From an uncultured Desulfosoma sp. (GTDB taxonomy: Bacteria > Desulfobacterota > Syntrophobacteria > Syntrophobacterales > DSM-9756): 64,000 nucleotides of DNA. Where the stretch lies: NCBI GenBank assembly GCA_937960435.1, contig CALGPN010000002.1, forward strand, positions 82,640 through 146,639. Reading direction: 5' to 3'. The stretch's first letter is position 1; every line of letters begins with the position of its first letter. The position numbers and the translations under genes are program-made. Shown one piece after another: positions 9,512-20,455 of the stretch. Under the pieces are notes generated by a model that worked only from the letters and a program-made list of their open reading frames with translations, was not told the origin of the DNA and ran no database searches.

Positions 9512-9635
9512 ATGCACAATTTTTCCCTTGACCCTCGGGGACACGTTGTGCAAAAAATCACGTGTCACCTCTGGTTTTTGTCACCCGTCCCGCGCGGATC
9601 GGCCCCGACGGAATGATGTGTGGAGGCTCCTTTCT

Positions 9636-10106
9636 ATGGAACAGATTCTTCAGGACGTGGATGCGGTCATCGATCAATGGGGCGCCAAGCCGGAATCCCT
9701 CCTTCAGATCATGTTGGACGTGAACCACAAGTTCAACTATCTGCCGAAGGAGAGCCTGCTGAGGATTTCCGAACGGCTGCGGATGCCCATCAGCCAAGTT
9801 TACAGCGTAGCCAATTTCTTCAAAGTGTTCAGCTTGACGCCTCGTGGGCGCACGATGGTCCAGGTGTGTACGGGCACGGCCTGCCATGTGAAGGGGACGC
9901 CGAAGCTTTTGGACCGCATGCGGCAAGACCTGGGTTTGGAGCCGGGACAGACCACGGAAGATTTGGCCCTCACGTTGGAAACGGTCAACTGTGTGGGGGC
10001 ATGCGCTTCGGCTCCGGTGGTGGTCGTCAGTGGAGAGACCTACAGTGAAATGACCCCGAACAAGATGGCGGCGCTGATCAAAGAAATCAAAGCCAAGAGC
10101 GCGTAG
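9636..10106 (+). CDS. nuoE: NADH-quinone oxidoreductase subunit E / thioredoxin-like [2Fe-2S] protein
   Basis: MEQILQDVDAVIDQW...; 2Fe-2S motif CTGTACHVKG...TVNCVGACASAPV. Confidence 0.92.
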   Translation: MEQILQDVDAVIDQWGAKPESLLQIMLDVNHKFNYLPKESLLRISERLRMPISQVYSVANFFKVFSLTPRGRTMVQVCTGTACHVKGTPKLLDRMRQDLGLEPGQTTEDLALTLETVNCVGACASAPVVVVSGETYSEMTPNKMAALIKEIKAKSA

Positions 10107-10116
10107 GTGGAAAACC

Positions 10117-11970
10117 ATGAAGCGGCTCACGAGCATTCAAGATCTGGACGCGTTGCGGCAACAAATTCTCGAAAAGCGCAAACATATTCGCAAGCGCATC
10201 CGCGTCTGCAACGGAACGGGATGCCATTCCCAGGGCAGCCAAAAGCTTGTGGATGCCTTCGAAAAGTTCTTGGAGGAAAAAGGGATCACACGCGAATACA
10301 TGGTGGTTCCCACCGGGTGCAATGGGTTTTGTGCCGCCGGTCCCATAGTGGTCATTGAGCCCGAGGAGGTTTTCTACCAGAAGGTGAAACTCGACCGGGT
10401 CGCGGAGATTGTGGAACGCAGTGTTCTCGGTGGGGAGGTCATCGAGGACCTCCTCTATGTGGATCCTACGACGGGAAACCGCATCGTCCACGAGTACGAA
10501 ATCCCGTTTTTCGCCAAGCAGCAGCGGATTGTTTTCAAAGACACGGGCAGCAATTTCGTTCGGGACATCGAGGATTACATTTCCCGCGGGGGCTATTCGG
10601 CCTTGGCCAAGGTCCTCTCCGGCATGAGCCCTGAGCAGGTCATCGAGGAAGTAAAGATATCGGGACTCCGCGGGCGAGGCGGGGGTGGGTTTCCCACGGG
10701 CGTCAAGTGGGAATCCTGCCGGAGGGCGCACGGGGACATCAAATACGTCATGTGCAACGCCGACGAAGGGGACCCCGGCGCCTATATGGACCGTTCGCTT
10801 TTGGAAGGCAATCCCCACCAAGTGCTGGAAGGCATGATCATCGGGGGGTACGCCATCGGGGCCAGGGAAGGCTACATTTACGTTCGGTTTGAATACCCCA
10901 TGGCCGTGGAAAACGCCATCTGGGCCATCCACCAGGCCAAGGAATACGGCCTGCTCGGGGAAAACATCCTGGGCACCGACTTCAGTTTGGACATCCACGT
11001 GAACCGCGGCGCCGGAGCCTTCATCTGCGGGGAATCTACGGCGCTTATGGCCTCTTTGGAAGGAAAGATCGGCGAACCCCGCGGCAAGCATATCCACACG
11101 GTGGAAAAAGGGTTGTGGAACCGGCCGAGCAATTTGAACAACGTGGAAACCTGGGCCAATGTGCCGTTGATCATCAACAACGGCGGCGCCTGGTACGCCT
11201 CCATCGGCACGGAGCGAAGCAAAGGAACCAAAATCTTCTCCCTGGTGGGCAAGATCAACAACACGGGTTTGGTGGAAGTGGCGATGGGGACGCCGCTGCG
11301 CACCATCATCGAAGACATCGGCGGCGGTATCCCGGGGGGGAAGAAGTTCAAGGCCGTCCAGACGGGCGGTCCGTCGGGAGGCTGTGTGCCGGAGCGGCTC
11401 ATCGATTTGCCTGTGGATTTCGAACGGCTCAAGGAAGCCGGATCCATGATGGGCTCGGGCGGCATGATCGTCATGGACGAAGTGACCTGCATGGTGGATG
11501 TGGCCCGCTACTTCCTGAACTTCCTGGTGGAAGAATCCTGCGGCAAGTGCATTCCCTGCCGGGTGGGTGTCAAGCGCATGCACGAGCTCGTGGTGGACAT
11601 GTGCGAGGGGCGGGGCACGCCGGAGCACCTCACCAAGCTGGAAGAGCTTTGTCACGCCATTGAGGAGACGGCGCTCTGCGGTCTGGGGAAAAGCGCACCC
11701 AACCCCGTTTTGAGCACCTTGAAATATTTTCGGGACGAATATGAAGCCCACGTCTACGAAAAGAAGTGTCCGGCCAAGATCTGCAAGCCTTTGATCCAAT
11801 ACGTCATCGACGTGGACAAGTGCACCGGCTGCGGCGCGTGCCGTCGGCGCTGCCCGGAAAACGCCATCATCGGCGTCAACAAGGAATGCCATGTGATCGA
11901 CGAGGAAGTGTGCGTCCGGTGCGGGATCTGTATTGAAACCTGTAAGTTCAAGGCCATTTATATCGAATAA
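10117..11970 (+). CDS. nuoF: NADH-quinone oxidoreductase subunit F (HndC/NuoF-like) with N-terminal 2Fe-2S and C-terminal 2x[4Fe-4S] domains
   Basis: FMN/NADH site GLRGRGGGGFPTGVKW and NADEGDPGAYMDR; N3 motif ESCGKCIPCRVGVKR; C-terminal CTGCGACRRRCP and CVRCGICIETC. Confidence 0.94.
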   Translation: MKRLTSIQDLDALRQQILEKRKHIRKRIRVCNGTGCHSQGSQKLVDAFEKFLEEKGITREYMVVPTGCNGFCAAGPIVVIEPEEVFYQKVKLDRVAEIVERSVLGGEVIEDLLYVDPTTGNRIVHEYEIPFFAKQQRIVFKDTGSNFVRDIEDYISRGGYSALAKVLSGMSPEQVIEEVKISGLRGRGGGGFPTGVKWESCRRAHGDIKYVMCNADEGDPGAYMDRSLLEGNPHQVLEGMIIGGYAIGAREGYIYVRFEYPMAVENAIWAIHQAKEYGLLGENILGTDFSLDIHVNRGAGAFICGESTALMASLEGKIGEPRGKHIHTVEKGLWNRPSNLNNVETWANVPLIINNGGAWYASIGTERSKGTKIFSLVGKINNTGLVEVAMGTPLRTIIEDIGGGIPGGKKFKAVQTGGPSGGCVPERLIDLPVDFERLKEAGSMMGSGGMIVMDEVTCMVDVARYFLNFLVEESCGKCIPCRVGVKRMHELVVDMCEGRGTPEHLTKLEELCHAIEETALCGLGKSAPNPVLSTLKYFRDEYEAHVYEKKCPAKICKPLIQYVIDVDKCTGCGACRRRCPENAIIGVNKECHVIDEEVCVRCGICIETCKFKAIYIE

Positions 11971-11982
11971 GAGGGACTTTTT

Positions 11983-12372
11983 ATGGTGCCGCAAGCCCTG
12001 CTCGGAGATTTCCTGGCCGTTGCCTTTTACCTTTTGGTCGGCGTGGTGTTCGCGGTCATTCCCATCATCATCTCCCACCTCATTGTGCCGCGAAGCGCGG
12101 GGCGCCGTCGCGACGAAACCTACGAAAGCGGCATGGAAACCATCGGGAGCGCCTGGATCCAGTTTACGGCCGCTTATTACATCTACGCGCTCATTTTCCT
12201 GGCCTTCGATGTGGACGTTCTCTACCTGTTCCCGGTGACCTTGGCCTACGGGCAGTATGCCATCCGCGATTTCATCGAGGTGTTTCTGTTCTTGGGCATT
12301 TTGTCCTTGGCAATTGTCTACGCGTGGCGAAAAGGAGTGTTTGAGTGGAAAACCAAAGAACAGAGCCGGTAA
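11983..12372 (+). CDS. nuoA: NADH-quinone oxidoreductase subunit A
   Basis: 129 aa; [39 protein letters not shown]. Confidence 0.95.
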   Translation: MVPQALLGDFLAVAFYLLVGVVFAVIPIIISHLIVPRSAGRRRDETYESGMETIGSAWIQFTAAYYIYALIFLAFDVDVLYLFPVTLAYGQYAIRDFIEVFLFLGILSLAIVYAWRKGVFEWKTKEQSR

Positions 12373-12860
12373 TCCAGTTCGCCCTGCTGGAAGACCTCCT
12401 CAATCTGGCACGGGCCAATTCCCTCTGGCCCATGACCTTCGGGTTGGCGTGCTGCGCCATTGAGATGATGGCCGCCGGAGCGTCCCGGTTCGATTTGGAT
12501 CGGTTCGGCGCGGGTGTCTTCCGGCCTTCTCCGCGCCAATCGGACGTCATGATCGTCGCCGGGACGATTTCCAAGAAGATGGCTCCGGCCATCCAGATGC
12601 TCTGGGACCAGATGCCCAACCCCAAGTGGTGCATCGCCATGGGCAACTGCGCCATTTCCGGGGGCCCCTTCGAATACGACGGCCAGTACGCCATTGTTCC
12701 GGGAGCGGACCTGATCGTACCGGTGGACATCTATGTCCCGGGATGCCCGCCCCGGCCGGAAGGGCTCATCCAAGGCATTCTGGCTTTGGAAGACAAGATC
12801 ACCAAGGGGGAAAAGCGCAACGTGTTGCGCCGGTTCGCAAGACTGGAAAGGGTGGGCTGA
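12345..12860 (+). CDS. nuoB: NADH-quinone oxidoreductase subunit B
   Basis: N2 cluster residues: [32 protein letters not shown]; overlaps nuoA end. Confidence 0.96.
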   Translation: MENQRTEPVIQFALLEDLLNLARANSLWPMTFGLACCAIEMMAAGASRFDLDRFGAGVFRPSPRQSDVMIVAGTISKKMAPAIQMLWDQMPNPKWCIAMGNCAISGGPFEYDGQYAIVPGADLIVPVDIYVPGCPPRPEGLIQGILALEDKITKGEKRNVLRRFARLERVG

Positions 12861-12862
12861 TC

Positions 12863-13336
12863 ATGGCGGCGAAAGACGAGGCGCTGCAGCGCATTCGAGA
12901 ACTTCTCGGCGAAGGGGCGCTCACGGCGGATCCCGATTTCCGCACCGGGGTTTCCTGGACCATCACGTGTCCGAGGGAATCCCTCGTGGCCGTCATGCGC
13001 ATCTTCGAAGAATGCGGTTTCTACTTGGAATCGCTGACGGGTCTGGATTTTCAGGACACCTTGGAATTCGTCTATCACATGAACACTTACGAACCCAGGG
13101 CTCGCATGGCTGTTCGGGTTCTGTGCCCTCACGACGGGGAAATTCCGTCGGTGTCGGGGGTGTTCTCTTCGGCCCTGTGGCAGGAACGCGAAGCGTGGGA
13201 GTTTTTCGGTGTGCGCTTTTCCGGGCATCCGGACCTAAGGCACCTCCTGCTTCCGGAAGACGCGGATTTTCACCCGCTCCGCAAAGACTTCGGCACGGTT
13301 CACGCTTACCGCAAACGGGAAGAGGTTTATGGCTGA
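12863..13336 (+). CDS. nuoC: NADH-quinone oxidoreductase subunit C
   Basis: Start MAAKDEALQRI; EREAWEFFGVRFSGHPDLRHLLLPED motif. Confidence 0.93.
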   Translation: MAAKDEALQRIRELLGEGALTADPDFRTGVSWTITCPRESLVAVMRIFEECGFYLESLTGLDFQDTLEFVYHMNTYEPRARMAVRVLCPHDGEIPSVSGVFSSALWQEREAWEFFGVRFSGHPDLRHLLLPEDADFHPLRKDFGTVHAYRKREEVYG

Positions 13337-14450
13337 ATACTTTCCTCAACCGGCGCAACAGCAGATCTACAGTCTGAACCTGGGGCCCCAGCACCCGAGC
13401 ACCCACGGGGTCTTGCGAGTGCTTCTCACTCTGGACGGCGAATATGTCCTGGAGGCGGACCCCATCATCGGCTACGGGCATCGCGGCCACGAAAAGATGG
13501 GGGAGAACCGCACCTACCTCCAGTTTATGCCCAACGCCAGTCGGATGGATTACCTCTCGGGGCTGCTCTACAACCATGGGTTCTGCCTGGCCGTGGAAAA
13601 GCTGGCAGGGATCGATCCTCCTGAGCGGGCCAAGTACATCCGGGTCATTTGCGCCGAACTCAACCGCATTTCCAGCCACCTCTTGTGGTTCGGCACGTTC
13701 CTCATGGATTTGGGCGCCTTCACCCCGTTTCTGTACTGTTTCGACGATCGCGAAAACATCCTGGACATTCTGGACCGGGTGAGCGGTTCGCGGCTGACCT
13801 ATAGTTATTGCCGGTTCGGCGGGGTGTCCCGCGATGTGGATGAGGTGTTTGTCGAGCAGACCCGTGCCTTCATCAAAAGGCTGCGCAGCCGTTGGCCGGA
13901 CTACCACAATTTGGTGACGAAAAACGTCATCTTTATCCATCGCGTGCGCGATGTGGGCATCATCGACAAGGATCTGGCCCGGCGGTTCGGGGTGACCGGC
14001 CCGAACCTGCGCGCGGCCGGCGTCGCCTTCGACATGCGGAAGGTGGAGCCCTACGAGGTCTACGATCGGTTCGACTTCGAAATCCCCACGGGCACCAAAG
14101 GCGACGCCCTGGACCGGTACCGGGTGAGGCTGGAGGAAATGGAACAGAGCTGCCGCATCATCGAACAGGCGCTGGACCAAATGCCGGCGGGGCCGTACCG
14201 GCAGGAACGGGTGCGGCTCAAAGTCAAGCCGCCACGCGGGGAAGTGTATTTCGCCTTTGAAAGCGCCCGCGGTCAGACGGCCTATTACCTGGTGAGCGAC
14301 GGCAGTCCCTATCCGTATCGGGTTCATGTGCGGGTACCCAGCTTCGGGAACCTCCACTGCCTGACCGATGTCCTGAAAGAAACGCTCGTGGCCGATGCCA
14401 TCGCCATTTTGGGCAGCATCGATATCGTTGTGCCGGAAATCGACCGTTAG
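13329..14450 (+). CDS. nuoD: NADH-quinone oxidoreductase subunit D
   Basis: LGPQHPSTHGVLR, IGYGHRGHEKMGENRTY, IDIVVPEIDR C-terminus. Confidence 0.96.
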   Translation: MAEYFPQPAQQQIYSLNLGPQHPSTHGVLRVLLTLDGEYVLEADPIIGYGHRGHEKMGENRTYLQFMPNASRMDYLSGLLYNHGFCLAVEKLAGIDPPERAKYIRVICAELNRISSHLLWFGTFLMDLGAFTPFLYCFDDRENILDILDRVSGSRLTYSYCRFGGVSRDVDEVFVEQTRAFIKRLRSRWPDYHNLVTKNVIFIHRVRDVGIIDKDLARRFGVTGPNLRAAGVAFDMRKVEPYEVYDRFDFEIPTGTKGDALDRYRVRLEEMEQSCRIIEQALDQMPAGPYRQERVRLKVKPPRGEVYFAFESARGQTAYYLVSDGSPYPYRVHVRVPSFGNLHCLTDVLKETLVADAIAILGSIDIVVPEIDR

Positions 14451-14519
14451 GGAACCTTTTGGACACCCTCTCAAGGGATTGACGGACCGTGCCAACCCCT
14501 GCAAGGAGATCGTCCCGTC

Positions 14520-15509
14520 ATGATGGAAGCCGCCGCAACTTCGGGTGCCTACTGGCTTAGGCTCATTATCGGCCTGGTCATCGTCTTGATTTTCAGCCAG
14601 CTCAATGCGCTTTTTCTCGTGTGGCTGGAGCGGAAAGTGGCCGGGCATATTCAAGTCCGGCTTGGCCCTATGGAAGTGGGTCCGCACGGACTGCTCCAGA
14701 CCATCGTGGACGGCATCAAGCTGGTGGGAAAAGAACTCATCACGCCGGCGCGGGCTGACCGCATCCTTTTCGTCATTGCCCCCGTGCTCGTTTTCACGCC
14801 GGTGTTGGTGGCGTTTCTGGTTTTGCCCTTCGGACCAGATCTCATCATCCGCGACATGAACGTGGGGCTCCTTCTCATCTTTGCCTTTTCCACGTTCAGC
14901 GTTCTGGCGATCCTCGTGGGCGGCTGGGCGTCCAACAACAAGTATGCCCTTTTGGGGGCCATTCGGTCCGTGGCCCAGGCGGTGGCGTATGAAATCCCGC
15001 TGCTCCTTTCGGTGATGAGCGTGGTGCTTATGGTCAATTCTTTCCGCTTCAGCGAACTGGTCATGGCGCAGCAACGCGTGTGGTTCGTGTTCCTGCAGCC
15101 CGTGGCGGCCCTCATCTACTTCATCTGTGCCACGGCGGAAACGAACAGGGCGCCTTTCGACATCCCGGAAGCGGAGTCGGAACTGGTGGCGGGATTCCAC
15201 ACGGAATACAGCGGCATGCGCTTCGGCCTCTTTTTCCTGGCGGAATACACCAACATGTTCATTGTGTGCGCCGTGGCCACAAGCCTCTTTTTCGGCGGCT
15301 GGCACGGCCCGTTCGGGTTCAGTTTCAAGATCCCCGGGGTGGTCTGGTTCTTGGCCAAAACCTACGTCCTCCTTTACGTCCTCATGTGGTTTCGATGGAC
15401 GTTCCCCCGGGTGCGCTTCGATCAGCTCATGAATTTTTCATGGAAGGTGCTCATCCCCTTGAGCATGCTCAACCTGGTGATCACAGCCCTGGTGCTGAAG
15501 CTGATCTAG
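14520..15509 (+). CDS. nuoH: NADH-quinone oxidoreductase subunit H
   Basis: [53 protein letters not shown]. Confidence 0.96.
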   Translation: MMEAAATSGAYWLRLIIGLVIVLIFSQLNALFLVWLERKVAGHIQVRLGPMEVGPHGLLQTIVDGIKLVGKELITPARADRILFVIAPVLVFTPVLVAFLVLPFGPDLIIRDMNVGLLLIFAFSTFSVLAILVGGWASNNKYALLGAIRSVAQAVAYEIPLLLSVMSVVLMVNSFRFSELVMAQQRVWFVFLQPVAALIYFICATAETNRAPFDIPEAESELVAGFHTEYSGMRFGLFFLAEYTNMFIVCAVATSLFFGGWHGPFGFSFKIPGVVWFLAKTYVLLYVLMWFRWTFPRVRFDQLMNFSWKVLIPLSMLNLVITALVLKLI

Positions 15510-15613
15510 AGGGCATCGCGCCGGAGAATGGAATCCTCTCTCTTCGGTGCTGGGGGTGAGGGGGGGCGGAGCGATGATCCAATGAACAAACGAGACGGAG
15601 TCAAAGGGCGGCT

Positions 15614-16054
15614 ATGGGATACTGGAAAGACATTGTCGTAGGGGGCTGGAGCCTCATCGAAGGCATGAAAGTGACGGGCCGGGCGCTCTTCAAGCCTGTC
15701 GTCACGGTGCAGTACCCTCGAAAACATCTGGAGATGTCCCCGGCGTACCGCGGGCACATTGAGCTGAAGATTTTTCCGGAAACGGGCACCCACGGGTGCA
15801 TCGCCTGCGGCACATGCCAAAGAGTGTGCCCGTCGGGGGTGATCAAGGTTCAGGGGGTCAAGAGCCATGCCCGCAGCGGCAAGGTGGCCACACATTACGT
15901 GATCGACTATACGCGCTGCAGCCTCTGTGGGCTGTGTGTGGAAAGCTGCCCGACCCAAACCCTGAAGTTTTCCACGGAATATGAACTGGCTGGCGATTCC
16001 CGGTGGGACGGCGTGGTGGATTTGGTCGCGAGGATGGAGGACAGCCGATCATGA
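15614..16054 (+). CDS. nuoI: NADH-quinone oxidoreductase subunit I
   Basis: Two [4Fe-4S] motifs CIACGTCQRVCP and CSLCGLCVESCP. Confidence 0.95.
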   Translation: MGYWKDIVVGGWSLIEGMKVTGRALFKPVVTVQYPRKHLEMSPAYRGHIELKIFPETGTHGCIACGTCQRVCPSGVIKVQGVKSHARSGKVATHYVIDYTRCSLCGLCVESCPTQTLKFSTEYELAGDSRWDGVVDLVARMEDSRS

Positions 16055-16578
16055 GCGGAAGTTTCGTCATCGACAGTCTGGCCCACGCGGTTTTTTGGGT
16101 CGTGGTGGGGATCGTGTTTGCCGGGGCCGCCTTGGCGGTTTTTCCGCGAAATATCGTCTACAACGTCTTGGGCCTCATCCTTTGCTTGACCGGTGTCGCG
16201 GCGCTTTTTCTCTACCTGGGAAGTTTCTTCCTGGCTTTGATGCAGCTTTTGATCTACGTGGGAGCCATCTGCATCGCCATCGTCTTCGCCATTATGCTGT
16301 CCCGCCCCTTGCATTTGGAAGTGCCGAAAAGACGCATGCCCAAGCTGGCGGCCGGCATTGGGGCGGCGTCGATTTTCTTTGCGGCCATCGGCGCCGTGGC
16401 GTGGAAAACCGCATGGAAGCCGGCGGCCGAGCGCGGAGCGGATTGGACCATCACGACCATCGGCCATTTGCTCCTGACGCGTTATGCTCTGGTCTTTGAA
16501 GTCATCTCCCTGGTGCTGCTGGTGGCCATCATCGGCGCCATTTTGACCACAGGATTCAGCCGGAGGTTGTCTTCGTGA
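16051..16578 (+). CDS. nuoJ: NADH-quinone oxidoreductase subunit J
   Basis: Start MSGSFVIDSLAHAVFW; QLLIYVGAICIAIVFAIML; position between nuoI and nuoK. Confidence 0.93.
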   Translation: MSGSFVIDSLAHAVFWVVVGIVFAGAALAVFPRNIVYNVLGLILCLTGVAALFLYLGSFFLALMQLLIYVGAICIAIVFAIMLSRPLHLEVPKRRMPKLAAGIGAASIFFAAIGAVAWKTAWKPAAERGADWTITTIGHLLLTRYALVFEVISLVLLVAIIGAILTTGFSRRLSS

Positions 16579-16883
16579 ATTCGCTCAGCGTGTATTTGAC
16601 CGTCGCGGCGGTGTTGTTCAGCCTGGGTCTTTTCGGGGTGCTCATGCGCCGAAACCTCATCGGCATGCTCATTTCCATCGAACTCATGCTCAACGGCGCG
16701 AACCTCAACTTTATGGCCTTCAACCGCTTCTTGGCGCCCGAGCCGGCCGTGGGGCAGATCATGGCGCTGTTCATTATGGGAATTGCGGCGGCGGAAGCGG
16801 CCATCGGGCTGAGCATCATCCTGGCCCTGTTCCGGCGGCTGCGCTCCATCAACGTGGAAAGGGCGCAGCGTCTGCGGGGTTGA
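16575..16883 (+). CDS. nuoK: NADH-quinone oxidoreductase subunit K
   Basis: 102 aa; SIELMLNGANLNFMAFNRF; AAEAAIGLSIILALFR. Confidence 0.96.
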   Translation: MNSLSVYLTVAAVLFSLGLFGVLMRRNLIGMLISIELMLNGANLNFMAFNRFLAPEPAVGQIMALFIMGIAAAEAAIGLSIILALFRRLRSINVERAQRLRG

Positions 16884-16946
16884 GGCTCCATGCCTGTGCA
16901 GGTTGGTGGTGTGTTTGTCATCCGTAACTTCAGCGTGTGAAGGACG

Positions 16947-18890
16947 ATGTCCATGATGTGGCTACCGCACGATCCTGTTTTGAGCGCGGCTTTGGCCTGT
17001 GCCACCCTGCCGTTTCTGTCCATGGCGGTGATCCTCATCTTTACCCGACCGTATCAGAGGCTTTCCTGCGCCATTTCGGTGGGGGCCATCACGGTGTGCT
17101 TGGGGTGCGCCCTGTATCTTTTGATCACGCTGCGCCACGCGCCGGCTCCCGTGGAATACCAATGGGCTTGGATCGTCTCCAGCGACATGGTCATCCCCTT
17201 TGGGTTCCTGCTGGACCGGCTGAGCCTGCTCATGCTGACCATCGTGGCCGTCATCAGTTTTCTGGTGCAGGTGTACTCCATCGGTTACATGCATGGGGAT
17301 CCCGGCTTCAGCCGCTACTACGCCTTCCAGTCCCTGTTCGCCTGGGCCATGATGACCATGGTCATCGCCCCGGGGATGCTGCAACTTTACATCTTCTGGG
17401 AATTGGTGGGGCTCGCGTCTTACCTCTTGATCGGCTACTACTATGAAAAATGGAGCGCTTCCCAGGCGGGCAAGAAGGCCTTCGTCATGACCCGCCTCGG
17501 CGACATCGGTTTCTTCCTTGGCATCATCACGGTGCTTTTAGGTTTCGGGGACTTGGGAATCCTGCACATGAACCACGCGGCCCAAGCCGGGGATATCCAC
17601 CCAGCCGTGGTGACCTTGGGCGCGATTTTGATCTTTTGCGGTGTGGTGGGAAAGAGCGCCCAGTTTCCGCTGCTCACATGGTTGCCCGACGCCATGGAAG
17701 GCCCGACCCCGGTGAGCGCGCTGCTCCATTCGGCGACCATGGTCGCCGCGGGCGTCTACCTCATGAGCCGCATCTTCCCCTTCTTTGCCGCTTCTCCTGA
17801 CGCCATGGCCGTCGCCCTCATCATCGGCACCATCACCATGCTGTTGGCGTCCACCATGGCTTTTGTGACCTACGACATCAAGCAGGTGTGGGCCTATTCC
17901 ACCGTGAGTCAGTTGGGGTTTATGGTCATGAGCCTGGCGGCGGGCGGGTACTTCGCCGGCGTGTTTCACCTCACCACCCACGCGGGGTTCAAGGCCTTAT
18001 TGTTCTTGTGCTCCGGTATCTTCATCCATGAGTACCACACCAACGATATGCGTGAGATCGGGCGGGGCGGGGGCCGAAAGCTCACCATTCCCATGATCTG
18101 TATGACGGTCGGGGCGCTGGCCTTGGCGGGCATTTTCCCCTTTTCGGGCTTCTTCAGTAAGGAAGCCATCCTCGGGGTGCTGGCCGAACATCCCAACAAG
18201 CTGTTTCTGGGCGCGGGCCTTTTGGGGGCGGCCATGACCGCTTACTACAGCTTCCGGCTCATCTTCTTTATCCTCTTCCCGCGATCGACGGCCGAAGAGG
18301 CTTCTCATCATGAAGAAGCCCACGGCCACGGGGACGATCACGGCGGGGGGCATCACGGCCATGTGTTTTGGGCCATGGCTTGGCCCGTCATGATCCTCGC
18401 GACCGTGACGCTGGTGCTGGGCTTTTTCCAAAACGAACTGCAAAGTTACCTTCTGGCGCTGGAACCTGCGAGTCATGGACATGAAGCGGTCGAGCACGGC
18501 GGCCACGGCGTGGGGCACTATCTGCTGCTCGTCACGGCGGTATGCCTCGCGGTGGGCGGCGTCTTTTTCGCCTATCTGGAATTCGGCTGGAAGAAAGCGA
18601 CCCAGGAAGGTTTTCTGCGGAAATTTCCCGCTGTGGAAACCCTCTTTGCCAATCGCTGGTACATGGACCATTTCTACCGCAAGGCGTTGGATCTGCTTGT
18701 CTATTGCGGGTTCACCAACGTCTTTACCCGGAACGACCGGCGGGTGATCGACGGCGGCATTGACGGCATCTGCCGGTTCACGGTGGGGGGCGGCCGTGCC
18801 GTGAGCTTCTTGCAGTCCGGGATGCTTCAATACAATTTGGTCCTCATGGTGGCTGCCGTGGGGGTCCTGGTTCTGGTCTTCGCCTTGTAA
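16947..18890 (+). CDS. nuoL: NADH-quinone oxidoreductase subunit L
   Basis: 647 aa; WELVGLASYLLIGYY, TWLPDAMEGPTPVSALLHSATMVAAGVYL. Confidence 0.96.
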   Translation: MSMMWLPHDPVLSAALACATLPFLSMAVILIFTRPYQRLSCAISVGAITVCLGCALYLLITLRHAPAPVEYQWAWIVSSDMVIPFGFLLDRLSLLMLTIVAVISFLVQVYSIGYMHGDPGFSRYYAFQSLFAWAMMTMVIAPGMLQLYIFWELVGLASYLLIGYYYEKWSASQAGKKAFVMTRLGDIGFFLGIITVLLGFGDLGILHMNHAAQAGDIHPAVVTLGAILIFCGVVGKSAQFPLLTWLPDAMEGPTPVSALLHSATMVAAGVYLMSRIFPFFAASPDAMAVALIIGTITMLLASTMAFVTYDIKQVWAYSTVSQLGFMVMSLAAGGYFAGVFHLTTHAGFKALLFLCSGIFIHEYHTNDMREIGRGGGRKLTIPMICMTVGALALAGIFPFSGFFSKEAILGVLAEHPNKLFLGAGLLGAAMTAYYSFRLIFFILFPRSTAEEASHHEEAHGHGDDHGGGHHGHVFWAMAWPVMILATVTLVLGFFQNELQSYLLALEPASHGHEAVEHGGHGVGHYLLLVTAVCLAVGGVFFAYLEFGWKKATQEGFLRKFPAVETLFANRWYMDHFYRKALDLLVYCGFTNVFTRNDRRVIDGGIDGICRFTVGGGRAVSFLQSGMLQYNLVLMVAAVGVLVLVFAL

Positions 18891-18963
18891 GGGTTCCGAC
18901 GGGGCCCGAAGGCTGCGGTGACGGACGAAGCGAAGGGAACGTTTAAACGCGAGTGGGCATGCT

Positions 18964-20439
18964 ATGACAGCCATGGAATTTGCGCAGTTTCCGATCCTGT
19001 CGGCAATCCTCTTTTCCACACTGCTGGCTCTGCTGGTCATCCTCTTTATCCCCGATGACCGCCCCAAGCTGGTCAAGCAGGTGAGTCTGGGGTTTGCCGC
19101 CGTAGGCCTGGCGCTCAGCCTGTATGTGTACTTCGCTTATGACCCGCACAAGGGCGGGTTGCAGTTCGTGGAGCGGGTGCTTTGGGTGAAAAGCCTGGGG
19201 ATCTACTACTTCCTCGCCGCGGACGGCATCAACGTCCCCATGATCCTTCTGACCGCCGTCGTGCTCTTTACGGGCGTGCTGACCATGTGGGAATTGGATA
19301 AGCGGGTCAAAGAATACTTCGCGCTGACCTACCTTTTGGTGGCGGGCGTCTACGGCGTCTTTATGAGCATGGACCTGTTTTTCATCTTTGTGTGGTATGA
19401 CGTCTCCCTCTTCCCCATGTACCCGCTCATCGCCATCTGGGGGAGCACGCGCAAAGAATACGGCGCCATGAAGCTCACCTTGTACCTGCTGGCCGGAAGC
19501 GCCTTGATCCTGCCGGGGATTTTGTACCTGTGGGCCGTGGCCGGGGGGACGACCTTCGATCTTTTCGAGCTGCAACGGCTCGGCTTCGACGTTCAGGTGC
19601 AGCGCATCGCTTTCGTCATGCTCTATCTGGGCTTCGGGATTCTCGCCGGTGTGTGGCCGTTCCACACATGGTCTCCGGTGGGCCACGTGGCGGCGCCGAC
19701 GGCCGTGAGCATGATCCACGCTGGAGTGCTCATGAAACTGGGCGCTTACGGCATCCTGCGGGTGGGCATGACGCTGTGCCCCGAGGGGCTTGTCTATTGG
19801 GCCGATCTCATGGCGCTTTTGGCCACCATCGGGATCGTCTACGGGGCCTTTGTGGGGCTGGCTCAAACGGACCTCAAATACGTCATCGGTTATTCCAGCG
19901 TCTCTCACATGGGCATCGTGGGCCTCGGGCTGTCCACTTTGACCGTGGATGGCATCAACGGCGCCGTTTTCCAAATGTTTTCCCACGGCATCATGACGGC
20001 CCTATTCTTTTCCGCCGTGGGCTACATCTACGACAAGACCCACACGAAGATGATCCCAGAACTGGGGGGCCTGTCCAAGACCATGCCCAAGGCGTCGGCC
20101 TTTTTTATCTTGGCCGCTTTTTGCGGGATCGGGGTACCGTGCATGAGCAGCTTCTGGGCGGAACTGCTGGTGTTCATCTCTGCGGTGAAGACGTACCCCT
20201 TACGAGGCATCCTGGCGGTTTCGGGTCTGGTGGTGAGCGCGCTGTTCATGCTGCGGGTGGTGCAGAAGACGTTCTACGGGGAAAAGAACCCCAAGTGGGA
20301 GCACATTCCCGATGTGCCGCTCTTTTTAGCCTCTCCGCGCATCATCCTGGTGGGCATCTTGATTTTTTACGGTCTTTTCCCAAGGCTCATTTTGGACATC
20401 ATTCAAAGTGCCGTGGTTCCTTTCGTGAACAGCCTGTAG
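18964..20439 (+). CDS. nuoM: NADH-quinone oxidoreductase subunit M
   Basis: 491 aa; [32 protein letters not shown]. Confidence 0.95.
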   Translation: MTAMEFAQFPILSAILFSTLLALLVILFIPDDRPKLVKQVSLGFAAVGLALSLYVYFAYDPHKGGLQFVERVLWVKSLGIYYFLAADGINVPMILLTAVVLFTGVLTMWELDKRVKEYFALTYLLVAGVYGVFMSMDLFFIFVWYDVSLFPMYPLIAIWGSTRKEYGAMKLTLYLLAGSALILPGILYLWAVAGGTTFDLFELQRLGFDVQVQRIAFVMLYLGFGILAGVWPFHTWSPVGHVAAPTAVSMIHAGVLMKLGAYGILRVGMTLCPEGLVYWADLMALLATIGIVYGAFVGLAQTDLKYVIGYSSVSHMGIVGLGLSTLTVDGINGAVFQMFSHGIMTALFFSAVGYIYDKTHTKMIPELGGLSKTMPKASAFFILAAFCGIGVPCMSSFWAELLVFISAVKTYPLRGILAVSGLVVSALFMLRVVQKTFYGEKNPKWEHIPDVPLFLASPRIILVGILIFYGLFPRLILDIIQSAVVPFVNSL

Positions 20440-20455
20440 CGAGACGAGGGATGAT

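Noticed and set aside
9513-9552. Rex-type operator upstream of nuoE
   Set aside because: Rex sites read TTGTG...CACAA with a short spacer; here the half-sites are outward (TGCACAA...TTGTGCA) and 33 bp apart.
10087-15305. Very long antisense ORFs opposite nuo genes (e.g. 10087-12078 minus 663 aa, 12993-15305 minus 770 aa)
   Set aside because: They lie entirely opposite strongly supported NuoF/C/D/H genes, show no family motifs, and have the Arg/His/Gly-rich composition expected from reading GC-rich codons on the wrong strand.
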